Positions 14,314-18,781 of a stretch of 18,781 nt of DNA are shown piece after piece. The stretch comes from JAVBLG01 sp031553655 (GTDB lineage Bacteria; Desulfobacterota; Desulfovibrionia; Desulfovibrionales; Desulfovibrionaceae), in the NCBI GenBank assembly GCA_031553655.1, contig JAVBLG010000121.1, positions 1 through 18,781 on the forward strand, read 5' to 3'. Every line of letters starts with the position of its first letter. Position 1 is the stretch's first letter. Below the pieces are notes generated by a model that was given only the letters and a program-made list of their open reading frames with translations, was not told the DNA's origin and searched no databases. The translations under genes and the position numbers were made by a program.

Positions 14314-15074
14314 TGGCGGCCATTTCCGCGCAACAGGTGTCGAAAACATTTACCCTGGACAGCGGGCAGCTAATCACGGCGCTCGACAGCATTTCTCTGG
14401 ATATAGAAGAGAATAGTTTCATTTGCATTGTGGGGCCTTCCGGCTGCGGAAAGTCCACCTTGCTGCGCATTATGGCCGGACTGGAACGTTGTTCTTCCGG
14501 CAGCATGTTGTATCGGGGAATACCGCAGGAAAAACCGCGCAAGGAAGTCGGCGTTATTTTTCAGGAGTATTCCCTGTTTCCTTGGCGTACCACTCTGGAA
14601 AACGTGGTTTTCGGCCCGGAGCTTTCCGGTATTCCTTTAGACGAGCAAAAGCGTCTGGGCAGCCGTTATCTGGAATTGGTCGGCCTTGAGCGGTACGCAC
14701 GGGCCTTGCCGCATGAGCTTTCCGGCGGCATGCGCCAACGGGTGGCCATTGCCCGCGCACTGGCCAATCAGCCCGACATTTTGCTGATGGACGAACCTTT
14801 TGGCGCTCTGGATGCTTATACGCGCATCCGCCTGCAACGGCGCTTGTTGGACATATGGCAAAAAGACAAAAAAACTGTGGTGTTCGTGACCCATAGCGTA
14901 GATGAAGCGGTGTTTCTGGCTGATTCAATAGTGGTTATGGGGGCCAGCCCCGGCCGTATTCTTACCAAAATTGGCGTATCGCTTGTGCATCCCAGGCGCA
15001 GAGACAATCCGGAATATGCCTCGCTTGTGGCCCATGTGCTTGGACTCTTGGAACAGGAATCTGGAGAAGAATAG
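14292..15074 (+). CDS. ABC transporter ATP-binding protein (SsuB/TauB type)
   Basis: 260 residues. Walker A GPSGCGKST (48-56), Q-loop FQEYSLFPW (Q91), signature LSGGMRQR (143-150), Walker B ILLMDEP (163-169) and switch His in FVTHSVDEA (H201) are all present. The layout is that of SsuB/NrtD-type ATPases. An open frame extends 174 bp upstream inside the permease gene, but the ATG at 14292 gives the normal N-terminus. It overlaps the permease gene by 22 bp and powers the importer at the inner face of the membrane. Confidence 0.95.
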   Translation: MEAIIPVVAAISAQQVSKTFTLDSGQLITALDSISLDIEENSFICIVGPSGCGKSTLLRIMAGLERCSSGSMLYRGIPQEKPRKEVGVIFQEYSLFPWRTTLENVVFGPELSGIPLDEQKRLGSRYLELVGLERYARALPHELSGGMRQRVAIARALANQPDILLMDEPFGALDAYTRIRLQRRLLDIWQKDKKTVVFVTHSVDEAVFLADSIVVMGASPGRILTKIGVSLVHPRRRDNPEYASLVAHVLGLLEQESGEE

Positions 15075-15114
15075 TTTTCTAAAGTTGAACTGCTGTAACT
15101 GAAAAGGAGTTGGT

Positions 15115-16020
15115 ATGAAAAAAAATGATCCACAAGCCCCAGAATCGTTGTCCGGCCCCGTAAAAGGGCGGCGGGAATTTTTGCGCGGTTCCTTCGCTGC
15201 AGGCGCGGCCGGTCTGGCCGCGAGCGCCCTGGCGGGCATTCCCGCGATGGCGGCGGAGAGCGCCTTTGCGGGTAAAAATTTACAAGTATGGTCTTGCGGC
15301 GGCCTGGCCGAGGCCATGATGCCCGCCCATGAGGAATATGAACGGCTGCGCGGGGTCAAGGTTGTTTACACCGGGGCGTTCGCGGCGGCGCTTGGCAAAT
15401 CTCTTATGGGTTCGGGGCGCACTGAAGTTTTCTGCGGCCGGGTGGTGGATTTGTCGCGCAATCTGAAAAAAGCTGGAAGGATGATGGATTTTATCCCACT
15501 TTGCTATACCAGCTACGTTATTGTCACGCCAATGGGAAATCCCAAGAAAATTACGAAAATTGAAGACCTGACGCGACCTGGCATGCTGGTGGCCATTGCG
15601 CCGGACGCCTCGCCTCCGGGCGGAGCGGCGGTTATGGGCATTCTGAAAAAAGCGGGGATTACGGATGCCGTAATGGCCAATGCGGTTCATCCCGGAACCT
15701 GCGTGCAAACCGCTGTGGAAGCGGTTGCCGAGGGCGATATGGACGCCATGATTGTGGAGCTGCGCATTCCGCGCCTCAAGCGCTTCGCTGGAAAAATGGA
15801 CGTTGTTGAACTGCCGTTTTCGTTATTTCCTCCGGGGCCGTTATCTTTTACCGCCGGAATAATGCAGGAAGCGCAGGATATTGAGCTTGCACGGGATTAC
15901 ATCGAATGGATGGCTTCTTCCCAGGGGGGAGGCCCTCATTTTGAACGGGCCGGTTTTATTTCAGCCGGTTCCGAACGCGGGCGGGAATTGACAAATCTCC
16001 TGGGGGTCAAAAATGCCTGA
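15115..16020 (+). CDS. Tat-exported ModA-like substrate-binding protein
   Basis: 301 residues. GRREFLRGS (R19-R20) followed by an Ala/Gly-rich hydrophobic stretch and an AMA-type cleavage site near residue 46 make a clear twin-arginine signal. The mature protein has the periplasmic-binding fold of the molybdate-binding ModA group: a YTGAFAAALGKSLMGSGRTE stretch, TSYVIVTPMGNPK, and IEDLTRPGMLVAI. It has four cysteines (C61, C107, C130, C196), unusual for ModA. Tat export plus cysteines hint that it folds around a metal or cofactor before export. It lacks its own permease, sits 40 bp after the ATPase gene, and overlaps the NapH-like gene by 8 bp. The ligand could be molybdate, another oxyanion or a metal complex. 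Confidence 0.8.
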   Translation: MKKNDPQAPESLSGPVKGRREFLRGSFAAGAAGLAASALAGIPAMAAESAFAGKNLQVWSCGGLAEAMMPAHEEYERLRGVKVVYTGAFAAALGKSLMGSGRTEVFCGRVVDLSRNLKKAGRMMDFIPLCYTSYVIVTPMGNPKKITKIEDLTRPGMLVAIAPDASPPGGAAVMGILKKAGITDAVMANAVHPGTCVQTAVEAVAEGDMDAMIVELRIPRLKRFAGKMDVVELPFSLFPPGPLSFTAGIMQEAQDIELARDYIEWMASSQGGGPHFERAGFISAGSERGRELTNLLGVKNA

Positions 16021-16828
16021 GAATACGTCGCCAATACTTGAAAACACACAAACAACGTCCAAAAAAATGCAGCCAATTGAAGCGCGCACTTTATGGCGGC
16101 CGAAAACGCTCATGCTTAACCGCGTTTTGCAGGTCGCCATGCTTGTGGGACTTGGCCAATGGTCGTTTTACGGCATTTTCCGCTGCCCGTTCCTTGTGCC
16201 TTATATCAACTGCCAGAATTGCCCCGTAATTACCTGCCATGGACGTATTTTTTCCCTGTTCTGGGGTTTCTGGCTGGGCTGGATCGCTCTGACGCTGCTA
16301 TTCGGACGCGCTTTTTGCGGTTGGCTGTGCCCCGGTGGCTTTGTAAACCGCTTGTTGGGATCATTTTCAGTGATTCGTTTGGAGCGCGGGGGGATGGCCG
16401 AAAAATTCATGCCTTGGGGCAAATACCTGGGGTTGGCTCTGGCCTTGTGGATTCTTTTTCAGATGAATCAGCCGCGCGTGAACATTCCCATTCGCGTGGG
16501 GGAATTCTTCCCGGCCATCATCCAAACCTGGAATTTCGCCCAGCCGGTATGGATTTTTCGCACAATGTTTGTTCTGGGCATGCTCGTCCTGGGCGTAGCT
16601 TTGCCGGTTGCCTGGTGCCGCTTTGCCTGCCCCACGGGCGGAGTGCTTGAACCGGTAAGCCGTTTCAGCCTGTTTCGCGTCTTTAAAACAAAGGCCTGCA
16701 ATGACTGTAATCTGTGCAAAAAGTCCTGCTATATGGACACGCGGCCGCAAGAAAGCAACTGCACGAATTGCGGCGACTGCATTCATTCCTGTCCGCAAAA
16801 ATGCATAGGCATAGGCAGAAAAGCATGA
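16013..16828 (+). CDS. NapH-like membrane polyferredoxin (NosR/NapH family)
   Basis: 271 residues with about four membrane helices. The family's motifs FCGWLCPGG (C102, C106) and WCRFACPTG (C202, C206) follow helices 2 and 4. The C-terminal tail carries two [4Fe-4S] motifs, CNDCNLCKKSC (229-239) and CTNCGDCIHSC (250-260). An extra N-terminal group, FRCPFLVPYINCQNCPVITC, adds four cysteines (C58, C67, C70, C75). NapH-type proteins move electrons between the quinone pool and redox or cofactor-maturation partners. The gene overlaps the Tat binding protein gene by 8 bp and the NifB-like gene by 4 bp. This suggests it supplies electrons to the exported protein or to the radical SAM enzyme; which one is inference. 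Confidence 0.88.
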   Translation: MPENTSPILENTQTTSKKMQPIEARTLWRPKTLMLNRVLQVAMLVGLGQWSFYGIFRCPFLVPYINCQNCPVITCHGRIFSLFWGFWLGWIALTLLFGRAFCGWLCPGGFVNRLLGSFSVIRLERGGMAEKFMPWGKYLGLALALWILFQMNQPRVNIPIRVGEFFPAIIQTWNFAQPVWIFRTMFVLGMLVLGVALPVAWCRFACPTGGVLEPVSRFSLFRVFKTKACNDCNLCKKSCYMDTRPQESNCTNCGDCIHSCPQKCIGIGRKA

Positions 16829-17715
16829 ACAGCGCCAAACATCCCTGCTTTAACGGCGCGGCGCATGGGCAATTCGGGCGTATCCACCTCCCTGTGGCCT
16901 CTGAATGCAACATCACCTGCGCCTATTGCAACAGAAAAACGGATTGCGTGAATGAATCGCGGCCGGGCGTATGCAGCCGCGTGCTCGGTCCGGAAGAGGC
17001 CGCAGCCCTTGTTGACACTGCCGTGGAGCGTATGCCCTCGTTGTCGGTGGCGGGCATTTCCGGGCCGGGCGATCCCCTGGCCACGCCGGAAGCGACCCTG
17101 CGCACCTTTGAACTGGTGCGCCATCGCCATCCGGATATGCTGCTGTGTCTTTCCACCAACGGCCTTGCCCTGGCCGATTATGTTCCGGACCTGAGCGATA
17201 TTGGGGTTAATCATGTGACCATTACCATTAACGCCGTTTCCGCGAGCGTGGGGCAAAAGATATATCCGCGCGTTTCCTTCAATGGAGGAGTTCTGCTCGG
17301 ACGGGATGCCGCCGCGACTCTTCTCGAACAGCAGGAAAAGGCTTTGGCCGCGCTGCGGGAACACGATATAACCGTTAAAATAAACACCGTGGTCATTCCC
17401 GGCATCAACGATGATCATGTCGTGGATATAGCCCGGCATGTTTACGGCTATGGGGCCGCGCTCATGAATCTTATCGCCGTTATGCCGCTGTCGGGAACTC
17501 CTCTGCATGATGCGCGCCCCCCTTCACCCGCACATATGGACAAACTGCGCGCCCTTGCCGGGGAGTATATTCCACAGATGCGCCATTGCGCGCGGTGCAG
17601 GGCGGACGCCTTTGGACTGATTTCGGAGAACGGGCGCATTGACGATGTGCTCGGCAATTATCCATCATCTGATTCGAAGTATTCCCGCACAGAAACAGGG
17701 ACAGCGTTCGGGTAG
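16825..17715 (+). CDS. NifB-like radical SAM protein without NifX domain
   Basis: 296 residues. The radical SAM cluster motif is ECNITCAYCNRK (C28, C32, C35), followed by the NifB-type DCVNESRPGV. Other NifB hallmarks are the N-terminal HPCF (C8) and AH, VAGISGPGDPLA (76-87), VVIPGINDDH (189-198) and HCARCRADAFG (C255, C258) near the end. NifB joins two [4Fe-4S] clusters with carbide and an extra sulfide to make NifB-co, the [8Fe-9S-C] core of the nitrogenase cofactor. This protein stops after the radical SAM core, like short archaeal NifB. An upstream in-frame start (16714) lies inside the NapH-like gene; the ATG at 16825 overlaps that gene's stop (ATGA) and precedes HPCF. No nifHDK, nifE or nifN is in the window, so the product may not serve nitrogenase. 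Confidence 0.88.
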   Translation: MNSAKHPCFNGAAHGQFGRIHLPVASECNITCAYCNRKTDCVNESRPGVCSRVLGPEEAAALVDTAVERMPSLSVAGISGPGDPLATPEATLRTFELVRHRHPDMLLCLSTNGLALADYVPDLSDIGVNHVTITINAVSASVGQKIYPRVSFNGGVLLGRDAAATLLEQQEKALAALREHDITVKINTVVIPGINDDHVVDIARHVYGYGAALMNLIAVMPLSGTPLHDARPPSPAHMDKLRALAGEYIPQMRHCARCRADAFGLISENGRIDDVLGNYPSSDSKYSRTETGTAFG

Positions 17716-17748
17716 CCCGCTCTTATACAGCTTGAGTGGATCAGGTTG

Positions 17749-17805
17749 GCGCGTTGCGCGCAAGGCAGGGCATATTTGCGGCCCTATGCCAAGCGCGCAA
17801 CGCGC
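17749..17805 (+). terminator. Long hairpin between convergent genes, probable terminator
   Basis: GCGCGTTGCGCGC (17749-17761) pairs perfectly over 13 bp with GCGCGCAACGCGC (17793-17805). The enclosed part can extend the stem (GGCA-GGG with CCC-TATGCC). ATTTTCT follows on the + strand. It lies 33 bp after the NifB-like stop and faces the convergent TauE gene, so it probably ends the operon. Confidence 0.6.
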
Positions 17806-17923
17806 ATTTTCTATGCTAAACTCTGCTTAGCCGTCAACGGCGCTCTCAAGCAACAATACAAATAGGCGGGCATATTTTGAGTTGAGCCGCGTGGGTAAAC
17901 CATCCTGGCACGGAGTGAACATA

Positions 17924-18781
17924 TTAAAAATATTCTATAACATACTTTAAGGCCGTACCCACAATAACCAGACCCAGCATCCATTTTATAGCCATTGCCG
18001 GCACAAACTTCTGACAGCGCGCTCCGCAATACATTCCGGCCATACCGCCAATACCGAACAGCAGGCCGAGAATCCAGTCTGGGGCCACAGATTGCTGTGG
18101 AAAAAAGGGCGCGATGATCATATAAAATATCACTCCAGCAACTGAAGTCAGAAACGTACCCATGAGTGTGGCCCCGCTGATGGTATGCACCGGCAGGCCG
18201 AACCAAGCCACAAAGAAAGGCGCTATAATCGCTCCGCCGCCTATGCCGTAAGTACCGCCCACAATGCCCACAACAAAACTCATGAGGAAAATACCAACAG
18301 TGGGGCATTCATGGGTGTTGCCCTGAAAAGTATAGGCTATGCGCTTCAGGGAAAATTCGCGCACTTCCACCACAAAGCCCGGATTGGTCGCTGCCGGGGC
18401 GCTGACCACTCCGCGCGGTTCGGGCGCGGCAGCGGGTTTTTTGGGCGCGGGCTTCTTCAACAGGTCACGAATCAGCCGACCGCCTATATACAAAAGCACG
18501 CAGGCGGCGAAAAGCTTGAATAACTTGGGATCGGGCAGCCACACCACACGAATCCAGGCCCCTATGAACACCCCGGGAAGCGTGCCCGCCGCCACCGAAA
18601 GTGTAAGAGGCCATACCATACGTTTTTCTTTGATATAACGGTAAACCCCGCTGGGTATGGCTACCACATTGTAAAATTGATTGGTGGCACTTACCGAAGG
18701 ATGAGTGTAACCCAATACCGACATCTGAAAGGGCAACAGCAGAAATGCCCCGGAAATTCCGCCCATGGAGGCGAAAAACGA
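17924..18781 (-). CDS. TauE/SafE family sulfite/organosulfur exporter, 5' end outside window
   Basis: A leftward frame open to the right edge, with 285 residues visible and the N-terminus missing. It has two clusters of hydrophobic helices separated by a Pro/Ala/Lys-rich loop (KKPAPKKPAAAPEPRG). Family motifs are SMGGISGAFLLLPF at the visible start and GIVGGTYGIGGGAIIAPFF in the second half. TauE/SafE (DUF81) proteins move sulfite, sulfoacetate or related anions across the inner membrane. The gene is convergent to the NifB-like operon. An in-frame ATG at 18766 exists, but family-conserved residues continue upstream of it, so it is unlikely to be the start. Confidence 0.9.
   Translation of the reverse strand, partial: SFFASMGGISGAFLLLPFQMSVLGYTHPSVSATNQFYNVVAIPSGVYRYIKEKRMVWPLTLSVAAGTLPGVFIGAWIRVVWLPDPKLFKLFAACVLLYIGGRLIRDLLKKPAPKKPAAAPEPRGVVSAPAATNPGFVVEVREFSLKRIAYTFQGNTHECPTVGIFLMSFVVGIVGGTYGIGGGAIIAPFFVAWFGLPVHTISGATLMGTFLTSVAGVIFYMIIAPFFPQQSVAPDWILGLLFGIGGMAGMYCGARCQKFVPAMAIKWMLGLVIVGTALKYVIEYF

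Noticed and set aside
16825..17715. Reading this as the molybdopterin enzyme MoaA
   Set aside because: The HPCF, GISGPGDPLA and HCARCRADA motifs are those of NifB and not of MoaA, although molybdenum-related genes are nearby.
1..18781. CRISPR array or tandem direct repeats
   Set aside because: No regularly spaced direct repeats were seen in the window.

Overview
The window looks like a chromosomal segment of a strictly anaerobic, respiring proteobacterium, most likely a sulfate reducer-type member of the Desulfovibrionaceae. This is inferred from gene content (rubrerythrin, a double-cubane-type reductase with its ATP-driven activator, YedF, a NapH-like ferredoxin, an ethylbenzene-dehydrogenase-type haem domain). 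No rRNA or complete tRNA is present to confirm it.

Layout. Bases 1 to about 1110 look like the decayed end of a mobile island. They hold the C-terminal end of a probable transposase, a DUF3800 gene cut off by that element, two tRNA-like fragments, and a tRNA 3'-end-like sequence followed directly by a strong terminator. From 1648 to 5354 is a small catabolic module: an ACS-family MFS transporter and two different RraA-type aldolase/decarboxylase genes in one leftward operon, with a divergent LysR regulator. From 5753 to 8636 are a Tat-exported rubrerythrin and a two-gene unit of a membrane-anchored EB_dh haem-domain protein and a small polytopic membrane protein.

Bases 8637-9266 are non-coding but highly structured. 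They hold a palindrome, a roughly 200-nt folded RNA candidate that resembles the HEARO/omega RNA of IscB-type elements but has no nuclease gene, and a strong terminator.

From 9267 to 12119 is an operon for an activase, a double-cubane-cluster reductase (DCCP, YjiM-like), YedF and a molbindin. From 12373 to 17715 six tightly packed or overlapping genes encode a nitrate/sulfonate/NMT1-type ABC transporter (SBP, permease, ATPase), a Tat-exported ModA-like binding protein, a NapH-like membrane polyferredoxin and a NifB-like radical SAM protein. A long hairpin separates this from a convergent, partial TauE/SafE exporter.

Most interesting idea. A NifB-like enzyme carrying the family's hallmark motifs but no NifX domain, and with no nitrogenase structural genes in view, sits about 5.6 kb downstream of a double-cubane reductase and its activase, with a molybdate-binding protein and molybdate-like uptake genes between. 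This suggests an unusual iron-sulfur (possibly molybdenum-linked) reductase system with its own cluster-building enzyme, substrate uptake and membrane electron supply. The gene identities are well supported; the joint function is inference.
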